DNA of 64,000 bases from Neorhizobium sp. JUb45 (GCF_004343585.1 NZ_SLYW01000001.1:1240001-1304000), one strand, 5' to 3'; counted from the first letter of the stretch, positions 39,162-49,653 are shown. Notes: generated by a model from the sequence alone, not told the origin. Translations and numbers: made by a program.

Positions 39162-40352
39162 GGATGGCTTGAAGGTGCGCAGCAGGTCGCGAAAACCGCG
39201 GCCCGGCTCGACACCTTCGCGCATCAGCAGATTGCGCAGCGGGCCGATGCCGGAGAGCAGGTGCAGGCCACCGGCGCGCGCCAGTTGCATCGGCAGGAAA
39301 TCCGACAGAAGCGAACGGTTGAGCAGATCGACCCCAAATGTGCGGGTCATGATATCCGGCCGGCGGCGGCGTTCGAAACGGTCGCCGGTATCGGCAGAAA
39401 TATCGCGGCCATCGGCATTGCCGACGAGATCGACCAGAGTCATGACATCGCGCAGCGAGAGGTTGAGGCCCTGCGCGCCGATCGGCGGGAAGGCGTGCGC
39501 GGCTTCGCCGACAAGAGCGATGCGGCCTTTGCCAAAGCGTTTTGCCATCAGGCTGGAGAGCGGCCAGCTTTGCGCGCCGGCTTCCACCGTAACCTTGCCG
39601 AGGATGGATTGCATGCGGCGCTCGACTTCGAGAGACAATTGTTCAAGCGGCAGCGCCAACAGGCGTTCGGCCGTCTCCGGCGTCACCACCCAGACGAGGC
39701 TGGAACGGCGGCCGGGAAGCGGTACCTGCGTGAACGGGCCGGTTTCGGTGTGGAATTCGGTAGAAACATTGCCGTGCGGCAATTCATGGGAAAAGTTCAG
39801 AACGACGGCCGATTGCGGATAGGCCCATTTCTTCACGTCGATGCCGGCGCCGTTGCGCAGGATGGAATTGCGGCCATCAGCACCGACGGCCAGCGCGACG
39901 TCGAGCGTTTCCCCGTCACCAAGGGTCAGCGTCACCTTGTCGGTCGCCGGCTCCGCTTTCTCCACGGTGGTGTCGATGCGGCGGATATTCACCTCATTGG
40001 CCACGGCATTTTCCAGCACGTCGGAAAGCGCCTTGTTCGGAATGTTGTAACCGAAGGCGGCAAGGCCGAGTTCGGCGGCGCGGAACTGTGCCGGCGGCGC
40101 ACGCAGCAGGCGGTCGGTGCCATCGATTATCTGCATGACCTGCAGGCCGGCGGAAGACGGCGCGATCTGGCTCCACAGGCCGAGGCGGTCCATGAAGCGG
40201 ATCGACTGGTCCATCAGTGCCGTGGTGCGCTCGTCATTGCCGGCTTTCACCGGGCCGATCAACGCCACCTTGCGGCCGCTGCGGGCCAGAGCCAGTGCCG
40301 CCACGCTTCCGGCCAGTCCGTGTCCGACGACGGCTATCTCGACATCATGCAT
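39141..40352 (-). CDS. UbiH/UbiF-family FAD monooxygenase
   Basis: A 403-residue protein of the ubiquinone-hydroxylase family. N-terminal FAD loop GHGLAGSVAALALARSG (G-x-G-x-x-G), the DG motif in GADGRNSILRNGAG (about residue 160), and the second FAD motif LVGEAAHAFPPIGAQGLNLSLRDV (about residue 290; GEAAH in place of GDAAH). It probably hydroxylates the ubiquinone ring; which position cannot be told here. Convergent with the AEC gene, 21-nt overlap. Confidence 0.9.
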   Translation of the reverse strand: MHDVEIAVVGHGLAGSVAALALARSGRKVALIGPVKAGNDERTTALMDQSIRFMDRLGLWSQIAPSSAGLQVMQIIDGTDRLLRAPPAQFRAAELGLAAFGYNIPNKALSDVLENAVANEVNIRRIDTTVEKAEPATDKVTLTLGDGETLDVALAVGADGRNSILRNGAGIDVKKWAYPQSAVVLNFSHELPHGNVSTEFHTETGPFTQVPLPGRRSSLVWVVTPETAERLLALPLEQLSLEVERRMQSILGKVTVEAGAQSWPLSSLMAKRFGKGRIALVGEAAHAFPPIGAQGLNLSLRDVMTLVDLVGNADGRDISADTGDRFERRRRPDIMTRTFGVDLLNRSLLSDFLPMQLARAGGLHLLSGIGPLRNLLMREGVEPGRGFRDLLRTFKPSSHRKQA

Positions 40353-40508
40353 GGCAGAACTCCTTATTGCTTACCCTCATTTATGCGTTCCGGGCTTACT
40401 TATCCATAAGCGATTTTGCCGCTTTTAACCGTCGCATCACGCGGATGGTTGCATTGGCTGGCGATTGGTCGCATACCGCTTTGCTTATGGAAGAGACGGG
40501 GACACCTT

Positions 40509-41243
40509 TTGATCAGGCGCATCTTTAACTACAAGAAGGTTCCCTACGCGGAAATCCGCGCCTTCTCCGTCCATATGCTGACGGCGTCCGGTTCTTTTTT
40601 TGCTTTCCTCGGCGTTGTCGCCGCGTCGGAAATGCGTTTCGTGGACATGTGGTGGTGGCTTGGCCTGGCGCTGTTCATCGACGGCATTGATGGACCCATC
40701 GCCCGAAAAGTGCGCGTGCGCGAAGTGCTGCCGAACTGGTCGGGCGACATGCTCGACAACATTATCGACTATGTCACCTATGTTCTGCTTCCGGCCTTTG
40801 CCCTCTATAAGAGCGGCATGATCGGCGAGCCATGGTCGTTCGTGGCGGCTGGCCTGATCGTGGTCTCCAGCGCCATTTATTACGCCGACATGGGCATGAA
40901 GACCGACGAATATTTCTTCTCAGGCTTCCCGGTGGTCTGGAACATGGTAATCTTCACCCTGTTCGTGATCCAGCCGAGCGCGACGACGGCGATGATCATT
41001 GTCGTGGTATCGGTTTTCCTGACCTTCCTGCCGATCAATTTCCTGCATCCGGTCCGCGTCAAGCGGCTGCGGCCGCTCAATCTGGGGATATTCTTCCTCT
41101 GGTGCGGCCTCAGCGGTTATGCGCTGCTGCTGCATTTCGACAGCCCGGCATGGCTGGTCTGGGGCGTGGTCATCACCGGGCTTTACCTCTACGTCATCGG
41201 TGGCGTGCTGCAGCTTTTCCCCAAGCTCGGTTCGTCCAAATAA
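40509..41243 (+). CDS. pcs: Phosphatidylcholine synthase
   Basis: A 244-residue membrane protein. Pcs condenses choline with CDP-diacylglycerol to phosphatidylcholine and is typical of Rhizobiaceae. The CDP-alcohol phosphotransferase motif is complete: DGIDGPIARK...GDMLDNIID. FNYKKVPYAEIRAFSVHMLTASGSF opens the protein and MKTDEYFFSGFPVVWNM and FLPINFLHPVRVKRLRPLN are family-specific. TTG 40509 puts the start at the usual place; a longer frame to 40416 would add 31 atypical residues. Confidence 0.92.
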   Translation: MIRRIFNYKKVPYAEIRAFSVHMLTASGSFFAFLGVVAASEMRFVDMWWWLGLALFIDGIDGPIARKVRVREVLPNWSGDMLDNIIDYVTYVLLPAFALYKSGMIGEPWSFVAAGLIVVSSAIYYADMGMKTDEYFFSGFPVVWNMVIFTLFVIQPSATTAMIIVVVSVFLTFLPINFLHPVRVKRLRPLNLGIFFLWCGLSGYALLLHFDSPAWLVWGVVITGLYLYVIGGVLQLFPKLGSSK

Positions 41244-41395
41244 GATCTGTGCCCCGATCGTCTTTGCAGTTGTGCATGGCAATAAAAAGAGCTTGAATGT
41301 TTTTTAGGCGTTGATACGGAAACGTCTTTGCAGATGTCACCATCAGGGCAGCAGGTTTCTTCAGAAAACCGCCCAGGGTGAATGAGGGGAATTGA

Positions 41396-42982
41396 GTGAG
41401 TTCATCGCAGGATCAGGGAGAGCCTTCGCTTCTTTCGGTTCGAAGGCTGACCAAGCTTTTCGGCAGTTTTGCCGCATGCGACGGGATCGATCTCGATATC
41501 GCCCCCGGTGAAATCCACGCGCTTCTCGGCGAAAACGGCGCCGGCAAATCCACACTCGTCAAAATGCTTTTCGGCGTGTTGCAGCCGAGTGCCGGGCAGA
41601 TCCTCTGGCAGGGCCAGCCGGTTTCCATTGCGTCGCCCGCTCAGGCGCGCGAACTCGGCGTCGGCATGGTGTTCCAGCATTTTTCGCTGTTCGAGGCACT
41701 GACCGTCGGCGAGAACATCGCGCTGTCGCTCGATCCGAAAATCTCGCTGTCGAAAATTTCCGATGAAGTGGCGTCGCTGTCGCGAGCCTATGGCCTTCCG
41801 CTTGATCCCAAGGCGCATGTGGCCGATCTTTCGGTCGGCGAGCGTCAGCGCATCGAGATTGTTCGCGCATTGCTGCAGAACCCGAAACTGATCATTCTCG
41901 ACGAGCCGACATCGGTGCTGACGCCGCAGGAAGCGGAGCGGCTGTTCGAAACGCTGTTCAAGCTGAAGGCAGAGGGCCGTTCGGTTCTTTATATCAGCCA
42001 CCGGCTGGACGAGGTGCGGCAGATCTGCGACCGCGCCACCGTGCTGCGTCACGGCAAGGTAACGGGCACCTGTGACCCGAGACAGGAAACGCCGGCATCG
42101 CTGGCGCGGATGATGGTGGGCAGCGATGTTGCCGCCGTGCATCGCGAAGAGCTTGGCGCGACCGGCGAGACGCTGCTTGAAGTGTCCGGCATGTCGGTTG
42201 CCGCACGCACGCCTTTTGCCGTTTCGCTGAAAGACGTTTCCATGACCGTGCGGGCCGGCGAAGTGCTGGCGATCGCCGGTGTGGCCGGCAATGGGCAGGG
42301 CGAGTTGTTTGACGCGCTGTCGGGCGAATATCCGGTCCCGGACGATAATTCTGTCAAAATTCGTGGCAAGGCTGTCGGGCGCACGCGCATCAACGGTCGC
42401 CGTCTGCTGGGGGCTGGGTTCGTGCCGGAAGAGCGGCATGGCCATGCTGCGGTGGCGCAGATGTCGCTCTCCGACAATCTGCTGCTGGCGCGCGCGCATT
42501 CCGACCGCAAGGCGTTTCTTTCCAGCGGATTTGCCAAGGTGATCCGCCACGGTGCGGTGAAGGCTGCTGCTGCCCGCATCTGTCAGGCCATGGATGTGCG
42601 CAAGAGCGGCGAAGATCCCGCTGCCGGCTCGCTGTCGGGCGGAAACTTGCAAAAATTCATCGTTGGGCGTGAGCTTGATCGCCAGCCATCCGTGCTGGTA
42701 GTCAACCAGCCGACCTGGGGCGTCGATGCGGGGGCAGCAAGCCGCATCCGGCAGGCGCTGATCGATCTGGCAAATTCCGGTTCCGCCGTGGTGGTGATCA
42801 GCCAGGATCTCGACGAGATTTTTGAGGTCGCCACGTCGATTGCGGTGATTTCCGAAGGCAGGCTTTCAAAAGCCTATCCCGCCGGGGAATTGTCTCTGGA
42901 ACGCATCGGGCTTCTGATGGGCGGCATTCACGATTCCACCAGAAATGCCTCTCAGGCAGAGGAGGCGGCGCATGCGCATTGA
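41396..42982 (+). CDS. ABC importer ATPase (BMP/nucleoside family, two nucleotide-binding domains)
   Basis: A 528-residue protein with GTG start. Two ABC domains in one chain, as in YufO/RbsA-like ATPases. Domain 1: Walker A GENGAGKSTLVK, signature LSVGERQRIEIVRALL, Walker B LIILDEPTSVL. Domain 2: degenerate Walker A (GVAGNGQGEL), signature LSGGNLQKFIVGREL and NQPTWGVD. It is first in a four-gene operon with two permeases and a BMP-family binding protein, a set that imports purine nucleosides or similar. Confidence 0.93.
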   Translation: MSSSQDQGEPSLLSVRRLTKLFGSFAACDGIDLDIAPGEIHALLGENGAGKSTLVKMLFGVLQPSAGQILWQGQPVSIASPAQARELGVGMVFQHFSLFEALTVGENIALSLDPKISLSKISDEVASLSRAYGLPLDPKAHVADLSVGERQRIEIVRALLQNPKLIILDEPTSVLTPQEAERLFETLFKLKAEGRSVLYISHRLDEVRQICDRATVLRHGKVTGTCDPRQETPASLARMMVGSDVAAVHREELGATGETLLEVSGMSVAARTPFAVSLKDVSMTVRAGEVLAIAGVAGNGQGELFDALSGEYPVPDDNSVKIRGKAVGRTRINGRRLLGAGFVPEERHGHAAVAQMSLSDNLLLARAHSDRKAFLSSGFAKVIRHGAVKAAAARICQAMDVRKSGEDPAAGSLSGGNLQKFIVGRELDRQPSVLVVNQPTWGVDAGAASRIRQALIDLANSGSAVVVISQDLDEIFEVATSIAVISEGRLSKAYPAGELSLERIGLLMGGIHDSTRNASQAEEAAHAH

Positions 42983-44057
42983 ACTGGAACGGCGCGCGCG
43001 TGCCTCGACCGCTTTTGCCGCCATTTCGCCATTGCTGGCACTGGTGCTGACGCTGGTTTTCGGCGGGCTGATGTTCTGGCTGATGGGCAAGGACCCGATC
43101 GCCACGCTCTACACATTCTTCGTCGAACCGCTTTTCGATGTCTGGTCGCTGCATGAGCTGGTGATCAAGGCTGCGCCGTTGATCCTGATCGCCGTCGGCC
43201 TGTCAATCTGTTATCGCTCCAACAATTGGAATATCGGCGCCGAGGGCCAGTTTACCATCGGCGCGATCACCGGGTCGATCCTGCCGGTGCTGGTGCCGGA
43301 ATGGCAATCGCCGCTGCTTCTGCCGACCATGCTGATCATGGGCATGATCGGCGGCGCGCTTTATGCCGGCATTCCGGCGCTGTTGAAGACGCGCTTCAAC
43401 ACCAATGAAATTCTCACCAGCCTGATGCTGGTCTATATCGCCCAGCTGTTTCTCGACTGGCTGGTGCGCGGCGCCTGGCGTGATCCGCAGGGTTATAATT
43501 TCCCGAAGACGATTTCGTTTTCCGCCGAGGCGATCCTGCCGGAACTGCTGGAATCGGGCCGTGCTCACTGGGAGGCCGTGTTCGCTATCGTCGCTGCCAT
43601 CGCCCTGTGGTTCATGATGCGGTTCATGCTCAAGGGCTTTGAGGTTTCGGTTCTTGGGCAGGCCGAACGGGCAGGGCGGTTTGCCGGTTTTTCGTCGAAG
43701 AAAATGGTCTGGTTCGCCTTCATGCTGTCCGGTGCGCTGGCAGGTCTCGCCGGCATTTCCGAAGTGTCCGGCTCGATCGGCCACCTGCAGCCGTCGATCT
43801 CGCCGGGGTACGGATTTACCGCGATCATCGTCGCCTTCCTCGGCCGCCTCAACCCGATCGGCATCATTGCATCGGGTCTGGTTCTGGCGCTGACCTATCT
43901 CGGCGGTGAAGCGGCGCAGCTGTCGATCGGCATTTCAGACAAGTTGTCTCGCGTATTCCAGGGGCTGTTGCTGTTTTTCGTGCTCTCCTGCGACACGCTG
44001 ATCCTCTACCGCATCCGGCTGGTGTTTTCGCGCAACAAGACGGAGGTGGGAGCTTAA
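42972..44057 (+). CDS. ABC importer permease 1 (BMP/nucleoside family)
   Basis: A 361-residue membrane protein from ATG 42972 (overlap with the ATPase 3' end by 11 nt). About ten hydrophobic segments. YRSNNWNIGAEGQFTIGAI and RFNTNEILTSLMLVYIA are typical of the larger permease in this family (YufP-like), and PGYGFTAIIVAFLGRLNPIG of its C-terminal half. Works as a pair with the next gene. Confidence 0.92.
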   Translation: MRIELERRARASTAFAAISPLLALVLTLVFGGLMFWLMGKDPIATLYTFFVEPLFDVWSLHELVIKAAPLILIAVGLSICYRSNNWNIGAEGQFTIGAITGSILPVLVPEWQSPLLLPTMLIMGMIGGALYAGIPALLKTRFNTNEILTSLMLVYIAQLFLDWLVRGAWRDPQGYNFPKTISFSAEAILPELLESGRAHWEAVFAIVAAIALWFMMRFMLKGFEVSVLGQAERAGRFAGFSSKKMVWFAFMLSGALAGLAGISEVSGSIGHLQPSISPGYGFTAIIVAFLGRLNPIGIIASGLVLALTYLGGEAAQLSIGISDKLSRVFQGLLLFFVLSCDTLILYRIRLVFSRNKTEVGA

Positions 44058-44059
44058 AA

Positions 44060-44974
44060 ATGTTCGAAGCGATCCTGCTCACCGTTATGACCGCCGCAAC
44101 ACCGCTGGTGATTGCCGCCCTGGGCGAACTGGTCACCGAGCGTTCCGGCGTGCTCAACCTCGGCGTCGAGGGCATGATGATCATGGGCGCCGTCTGCGCC
44201 TTCGCGACCGCCCATATGACCGGCTCGCCTTATCTCGGCATTCTCGCCGGCATCGGCGGCGGTGCGCTGTTTTCGCTGCTGTTCGGTTTCCTGACGCTGA
44301 CGCTTGTCGCCAATCAGGTGGCGACCGGCCTGGCGCTGACCATTCTGGGGCTTGGCGTCTCGGGCCAGCTGGGCGAAAGTTTTGTCGGTCTGGCCGGCAC
44401 CAAGCTGCAGCCGATCGTCTTTCCGGTTCTGTCGGATATCCCGTTCATCGGCCGTGTCCTGTTCGCGCAGGACCTGATCTTCTACCTGTCGATCGTGCTG
44501 ATCATCGGCGTCAACTGGTTCCTGTTCAAAAGCCGGACGGGCCTGAAAATGCGCGCCATCGGCGACAATCACGGGTCGGCGCATGCGCTCGGAATCAATG
44601 TCGTGCGCACGCGCTATCTCGCCGTGCTGTTCGGCGGTGCCTGTGCCGGTCTGGCCGGGGCACAGCTGTCGCTGGTCTATACACCGCAATGGGTGGAGAA
44701 CATGTCGGCCGGCCGCGGCTGGATCGCCCTGGCGCTGGTGGTTTTCGCTTCATGGCGGCCATGGCGCATTCTTGCCGGCGGTTATCTGTTTGGCGCGGTT
44801 ACCATCGGCCAGCTTCATGCACAGGCTTTTGGCGTGGGCATTCCGTCGCAATTCCTTTCGGCACTTCCTTATGCCGCCACTATTGTCGTTCTTGTGATCA
44901 TTTCGCATAATCGCCGTACGACACTCATCAACACGCCGGCCTCGCTCGGAAAACCTTTCGTTCCGGACCGATGA
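44060..44974 (+). CDS. ABC importer permease 2 (BMP/nucleoside family)
   Basis: A 304-residue membrane protein starting 2 nt after the first permease stop. TPLVIAALGELVTERSGVLNLGVEGMMIMGA is the hallmark start of the smaller permease (YufQ-like), with FKSRTGLKMRAIGDNHGSAHALGINV the cytoplasmic coupling loop. It overlaps by a few nt an upstream-extended frame of the binding-protein gene, whose real start is further on. Confidence 0.92.
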   Translation: MFEAILLTVMTAATPLVIAALGELVTERSGVLNLGVEGMMIMGAVCAFATAHMTGSPYLGILAGIGGGALFSLLFGFLTLTLVANQVATGLALTILGLGVSGQLGESFVGLAGTKLQPIVFPVLSDIPFIGRVLFAQDLIFYLSIVLIIGVNWFLFKSRTGLKMRAIGDNHGSAHALGINVVRTRYLAVLFGGACAGLAGAQLSLVYTPQWVENMSAGRGWIALALVVFASWRPWRILAGGYLFGAVTIGQLHAQAFGVGIPSQFLSALPYAATIVVLVIISHNRRTTLINTPASLGKPFVPDR

Positions 44975-45024
44975 CAGCGCGCAATAACAAACGAACAAAC
45001 ACTTCAAGCCAACAGGGGTTGAAA

Positions 45025-46098
45025 ATGAAGAAGCTGATCATCGCACTCGCCGCGTCGGCCGCCGTTCTCGGTGGCATGTCGGGCGCCGCTCAGGCGCAGG
45101 AAAAGACCAAGGTATGTTTCATCTACGTGGGTCCGAAGACCGACGGCGGCTGGACGCAGGCCCATGATATCGGCCGTCAGGCGCTGGAAAAGGCGCTCGG
45201 CGACAAGATCGAGACCGCTTTCCTCGAAAACGTGCCGGAAGGCCCGGATGCCGAGCGCGCCATCGAGCGTATGGCCCGTTCGAACTGCGCGATGATCTAT
45301 ACGACCTCGTTCGGCTTCATGGACGCCACCGTCAAGGTTGCGGCAAAATTCCCGAAGGTGAAGTTCGAGCACGCCACCGGCTTCAAGGCTTCGGAAAACG
45401 TCGCGACCTACAACTCGCGCTTCTACGAAGGCCGTTACATCCAGGGCCAGATCGCTGCAAAGATGTCGAAGAAGGGCCTTGCCGGCTACATCGCCTCCTT
45501 CCCGATCCCGGAAGTCGTCATGGGTATCAACGCTTTTGAACTCGGCGCGAAGTCGGTCAACCCGGATTTCAAGATCAAGGTCGTATGGGCCAACACCTGG
45601 GCTGACCCGGGCAAGGAAGCCGATGCCGCCAAGGCGCTGGTCGACCAGGGCGTCGACATCCTGACCCAGCACACCGACACGACCGCACCGATCCAGGTTG
45701 CTGCCGAGCGCGGCATCATGGCCTTCGGTCAGGCGTCCGACATGATTGCGGCCGGCCCGAAGACGCAGCTGACGGCGATCGTCGACACCTGGGGTCCGTA
45801 TTACATCAAGCGCACCAAGGCAGCGCTCGACGGTACCTGGAAGTCGGAACAGATCTGGGACGGACTGAAGGACGGCATTCTCACCATGGCGCCCTACACC
45901 AACATGCCGGACGACGTGAAGGCGATGGCCGAAGAGACCGAAGCCAAGATCAAGTCGGGTGAACTGCATCCGTTCACCGGCCCGATCAAGAAGCAGGACG
46001 GCTCGGAATGGCTGAAGGCCGGTGAAAAGGCCGAGGATGGCGTTCTGCTCGGCATGAATTTCTACGTCGAAGGCGTGGACGACAAGCTGCCGAAGTGA
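45025..46098 (+). CDS. BMP-family solute-binding protein
   Basis: A 357-residue periplasmic protein. Signal peptide MKKLIIALAASAAVLGGMSGAAQA; ATG 45025 has the SD-like ggggttg before it. The mature chain begins KTKVCFIYVGPKTDGGWTQAHDIGR, then FMDATVKVAAKFPKVKFEHATGFKASENVATYNSRFYEGRYIQGQIA, typical of the Bmp/Med family. Ligands known for this family are nucleosides. Operon end is a strong terminator at 46142. Confidence 0.93.
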   Translation: MKKLIIALAASAAVLGGMSGAAQAQEKTKVCFIYVGPKTDGGWTQAHDIGRQALEKALGDKIETAFLENVPEGPDAERAIERMARSNCAMIYTTSFGFMDATVKVAAKFPKVKFEHATGFKASENVATYNSRFYEGRYIQGQIAAKMSKKGLAGYIASFPIPEVVMGINAFELGAKSVNPDFKIKVVWANTWADPGKEADAAKALVDQGVDILTQHTDTTAPIQVAAERGIMAFGQASDMIAAGPKTQLTAIVDTWGPYYIKRTKAALDGTWKSEQIWDGLKDGILTMAPYTNMPDDVKAMAEETEAKIKSGELHPFTGPIKKQDGSEWLKAGEKAEDGVLLGMNFYVEGVDDKLPK

Positions 46099-46141
46099 GG
46101 CGATTTGGTCGGCTTTGAGCCGGTGATATGACGAACTGTGA

Positions 46142-46175
46142 AAAGGGCACGCCGCAAGGGGTGCCCTTTTTGTTT
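46142..46175 (+). terminator. Terminator of the ABC importer operon
   Basis: aagggcac gccgcaagg ggtgccctt followed by tttgttttt, 44 nt after the binding-protein stop. Confidence 0.85.
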
Positions 46176-46257
46176 TTGCCCGATAAAAGCCGTTCATAGC
46201 GTTTCAATCATCCTGCCGTTAAATAACGTCCAGGATTGACCCAAGGAGTTTCCACCG

Positions 46258-47616
46258 ATGAGCCGCACATGTCTGGCCGTGATCCTCGCCGCAGGCGACA
46301 GCACCCGCATGAAATCGTCGATGTCGAAGGTACTGCATCCGGTCGCGGGTCGGCCGATGATTGCGCATGTGATGCAGGCTGTGGTCGGCGCCGGCATGGG
46401 CGATGCGGCGCTGGTTCTCGGACGTGACGCCGAAAAGGTCGAAAAGGCGGCGCAGATTGGCGGAATCACCACCTCCAGCTTTCTGCAGACGCAGCGGCTC
46501 GGCACCGGACATGCGGTGCTGGCGGCGCGTGACGCGATCGCCAAGGGTTATGACGATGTGGTCGTGGCTTATGGTGACGTACCGCTGATCACGCCAGCAC
46601 CGTTCGCGGCCGCCCGCGAAAAACTGACCGAAGGCGCCGATATCGTCGTCATCGGTTTTCATACCGACAAGCCGACCGGCTACGGTCGTCTTCTGGTCGA
46701 GAACGGCGAACTCATCGCCATCCGTGAGGAGAAGGATGCCACTGACGAGGAGCGCAAGGTCACCTGGTGCAATAGCGGACTGATGGCGATCAATGGCGCC
46801 AAGGCTCTCGAACTGCTCGACAGGATCGACAACAAGAATGCCAAGGGCGAATATTACCTCACCGATCTCGTCGAGATCGCCCGCGCCGCCGGCGGCAAGG
46901 TCGTCGCCGTCGATGCGCCGGAAAGCGAACTGACCGGCTGCAACAACCGCGCCGAACTGGCCTATATCGAAAAACTCTGGCAGGAGCGTCGCCGCCACGA
47001 AATCATGGTCTCGGGCGTGACGATGATTGCCCCGGAAACGGTGTTTCTCTCCTTCGATACTGAGATCGGTCAGGATGCGCTGATCGAACCGAATGTCGTG
47101 TTCGGTCCGGGTGTCACCGTCGAGGGCGGCGCGATCATCCATGCGTTTTCGCATCTGGAAGGCGCCTATGTTGCCGCCGGTGCGACCGTCGGGCCATATG
47201 CACGCTTGCGTCCGGGCGCCAATCTCGGTGCAGGCTCAAAGGTCGGCAATTTCTGCGAGGTAAAGAAGGCTGAGATCGGCGAGGGCGCCAAGGTCAATCA
47301 CCTGACCTATATCGGCGATGCCTTTGTCGGTGCGCATACCAATATCGGTGCCGGCACGATCACCTGTAACTATGACGGCGTGAACAAACACGAGACCCGT
47401 ATCGGCGCGGATGCGTTCATCGGCTCCAACTCGTCGCTGGTGGCACCTGTCACGATCGGTGACGGTGCTTATGTTGCATCAGGCAGTGTCATTACCGAAG
47501 ACGTGCCGTCTGATGCGCTGGCTTTTGGCCGGGCACGTCAGGACGTGAAACCGGATCGCGCAAAGGTCATTCGCGAGCGGGCGCTGGCACTCAAGAAGGC
47601 GCGCAGCGGCAAATAA
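46258..47616 (+). CDS. glmU: Bifunctional N-acetylglucosamine-1-phosphate uridyltransferase / GlcN-1-P acetyltransferase
   Basis: A 452-residue protein making UDP-GlcNAc for cell wall and lipopolysaccharide. N-terminal uridyltransferase: [22 protein letters not shown] (the consensus G-x-G-T-R-M is here GDSTRM), QRLGTGHAV and YGDVPLI. C-terminal left-handed beta-helix: [46 protein letters not shown] is aaggagttt. Followed by glmS, which supplies GlcN-6-P for the same pathway. Confidence 0.95.
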   Translation: MSRTCLAVILAAGDSTRMKSSMSKVLHPVAGRPMIAHVMQAVVGAGMGDAALVLGRDAEKVEKAAQIGGITTSSFLQTQRLGTGHAVLAARDAIAKGYDDVVVAYGDVPLITPAPFAAAREKLTEGADIVVIGFHTDKPTGYGRLLVENGELIAIREEKDATDEERKVTWCNSGLMAINGAKALELLDRIDNKNAKGEYYLTDLVEIARAAGGKVVAVDAPESELTGCNNRAELAYIEKLWQERRRHEIMVSGVTMIAPETVFLSFDTEIGQDALIEPNVVFGPGVTVEGGAIIHAFSHLEGAYVAAGATVGPYARLRPGANLGAGSKVGNFCEVKKAEIGEGAKVNHLTYIGDAFVGAHTNIGAGTITCNYDGVNKHETRIGADAFIGSNSSLVAPVTIGDGAYVASGSVITEDVPSDALAFGRARQDVKPDRAKVIRERALALKKARSGK

Positions 47617-47641
47617 ACAAACCTGTCACGCTGAACAGATA

Positions 47642-47679
47642 AAAGGGAGTGCGGAATACCGCGCTCCCTTTCTTTTTAG
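47642..47679 (+). terminator. Terminator after glmU
   Basis: aaagggagtgcgg aata ccgcgctcccttt followed by cttttt, 26 nt after the stop. glmS must therefore have its own promoter in the next 150 nt. Confidence 0.85.
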
Positions 47680-47826
47680 GGCGTTTAAACTCGCTCTTTA
47701 CGTGTTTCTAAATGTTAACGGTGGAGCGTTACGCTGCGACACCGAAAGTGACTGTCGGCCGGATTGCGTAAGTCACTGGATCGGCTAGGTATTCGCTCGG
47801 ATCAAACAACTTAGGAAAAAGCGTAC

Positions 47827-49653
47827 ATGTGTGGAATTGTCGGGATCGTCGGAAAAGGACCTGTGGCAGAGCGTCTGGTCGATGCGCTGCGCAGGCTCGA
47901 ATACCGCGGCTACGATTCGGCCGGTGTCGCCACCATCCATGACGGCGTGATGGATCGCCGCCGCGCCGAAGGCAAACTCTTCAACCTCGAAAAGACACTG
48001 GACGGCGAGCCGCTGCCGGGCAATATCGGCATCGCGCATACCCGTTGGGCCACGCATGGCGTGCCGAATGTGCCGAATGCACATCCGCATTTTGTCGATG
48101 GCGTCGCTGTCGTCCATAACGGCATCATTGAGAATTTTTCGGAACTGAAGGACGAACTGGTCGCCGAAGGCGCCGTGTTCGAAAGCGAAACCGATACGGA
48201 AGTCGTTGCGCATCTTCTGGCCAAATACACGCGCGAAGGCCTCGATCATCGCGCCGCCATGCTGAAGATGCTGAACCGCGTGCACGGCGCCTACGCGCTT
48301 GTCGTGATGTTCAAGGATGCACCGGACACGATCCTCTCTGCCCGCTTTGGACCGCCGCTGGCCATCGGTCACGGTCGCGGTGAAATGTTCCTCGGCTCGG
48401 ATGCGATCGCGCTGTCGCCGTTTACCAACGAGATCACCTATCTGGTCGATGGCGACTTTGCCGTCATCACCCATGACAAGCTCGAAGTCACCGACTATTC
48501 CGGCAAGCCGGTGAAGCGCCAGAGCCAGATTTCGCAGGCGGCGGCCTATGTTGTCGACAAGGGCAACCACCGCCACTTCATGGAAAAGGAAATCTACGAG
48601 CAGCCGGAAATCATTTCGCATGCGCTTGGCCATTATGTCGATTTCGCTGCCAACGCACTGAAGCCGCAGGCCGGCACGATCGATTTCGCCAAGCTGTCGG
48701 GCCTTGCCATTTCCGCCTGCGGCACCGCCTATCTCGCCGGCCTCGTCGGCAAATACTGGTTCGAGCGTTATGCCCGCCTGCCGGTCGAAATCGATGTCGC
48801 TTCGGAATTCCGTTACCGCGAACTGCCTCTGTCGCCGACGCAGGCCGCTCTGTTCATTTCGCAGTCCGGCGAGACGGCCGATACGCTCGCTTCGCTGCGG
48901 TATGCCAAGGAGCAGGGACTGAAGATCGGCGCCATCGTCAACGTACAGGAATCGACCATCGCGCGTGAATCCGATGCTGTCTTCCCGATCCTGGCCGGCC
49001 CGGAAATCGGTGTTGCCTCCACCAAGGCATTCACCTGCCAGCTGGCGGTTCTGGCCTCGCTTGCCATCGGTGCTGCGCGCGCGCGTGGCACGATCGATGC
49101 TGCGGCTGAAAAGGAAATGATCGGCCATCTGATCGAGATGCCGCGCATCATGAGCCGTGTGCTCAATGCCGTGCAGCCGCAGATCGAGAGCCTGGCGCGC
49201 GATCTGTCGCGTTTCAAGGACGTGCTTTATCTCGGCCGCGGCACCAGCTATCCGCTGGCGCTCGAAGGCGCGCTGAAGCTCAAGGAAATTTCCTATATCC
49301 ACGCCGAAGGTTATGCTGCCGGCGAGCTGAAGCATGGCCCGATCGCGCTGATCGACGAGCACATGCCCGTCATTGTCATTGCCCCTTACGACCGCTTTTT
49401 CGACAAGACCGTGTCGAACATGCAGGAAGTGGCGGCGCGCGGCGGCAAGATCATCTTCATCACCGACGAAAAGGGTGCAGCGGCCACCAAGCTGCCGACC
49501 ATGGCGACCATCGTGCTGCCGGAAGTCGACGAAGTGATTTCGCCGATGATCTACGCCCTGCCGATCCAGTTGCTGGCCTACCACACGGCCGTCTTCATGG
49601 GCACGGATGTCGACCAGCCGCGCAATCTGGCAAAATCGGTGACGGTCGAGTGA
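47827..49653 (+). CDS. glmS: Glutamine--fructose-6-phosphate aminotransferase
   Basis: A 608-residue enzyme making glucosamine-6-phosphate. N-terminal glutaminase with nucleophile Cys2 (MCGIVGIVG) and THGVPNVPNAHPH; two SIS sugar-isomerase domains with SQSGETADTLASLRYAKEQ and GRGTSYPLALEGALKLKEISYIHAEGY; ends in the usual DQPRNLAKSVTVE. Standard length. The 210-nt leader has no glmS-ribozyme sign. Overlaps the GNAT gene by 4 nt. Confidence 0.96.
   Translation: MCGIVGIVGKGPVAERLVDALRRLEYRGYDSAGVATIHDGVMDRRRAEGKLFNLEKTLDGEPLPGNIGIAHTRWATHGVPNVPNAHPHFVDGVAVVHNGIIENFSELKDELVAEGAVFESETDTEVVAHLLAKYTREGLDHRAAMLKMLNRVHGAYALVVMFKDAPDTILSARFGPPLAIGHGRGEMFLGSDAIALSPFTNEITYLVDGDFAVITHDKLEVTDYSGKPVKRQSQISQAAAYVVDKGNHRHFMEKEIYEQPEIISHALGHYVDFAANALKPQAGTIDFAKLSGLAISACGTAYLAGLVGKYWFERYARLPVEIDVASEFRYRELPLSPTQAALFISQSGETADTLASLRYAKEQGLKIGAIVNVQESTIARESDAVFPILAGPEIGVASTKAFTCQLAVLASLAIGAARARGTIDAAAEKEMIGHLIEMPRIMSRVLNAVQPQIESLARDLSRFKDVLYLGRGTSYPLALEGALKLKEISYIHAEGYAAGELKHGPIALIDEHMPVIVIAPYDRFFDKTVSNMQEVAARGGKIIFITDEKGAAATKLPTMATIVLPEVDEVISPMIYALPIQLLAYHTAVFMGTDVDQPRNLAKSVTVE

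Noticed and set aside
41402..42652. 416-codon minus-strand frame
   Set aside because: Opposite the ABC ATPase gene with complete Walker and signature motifs; no coding signs of its own.
47617..47826. glmS ribozyme or riboswitch before glmS
   Set aside because: No conserved ribozyme core is visible; this control is known from Gram-positives.
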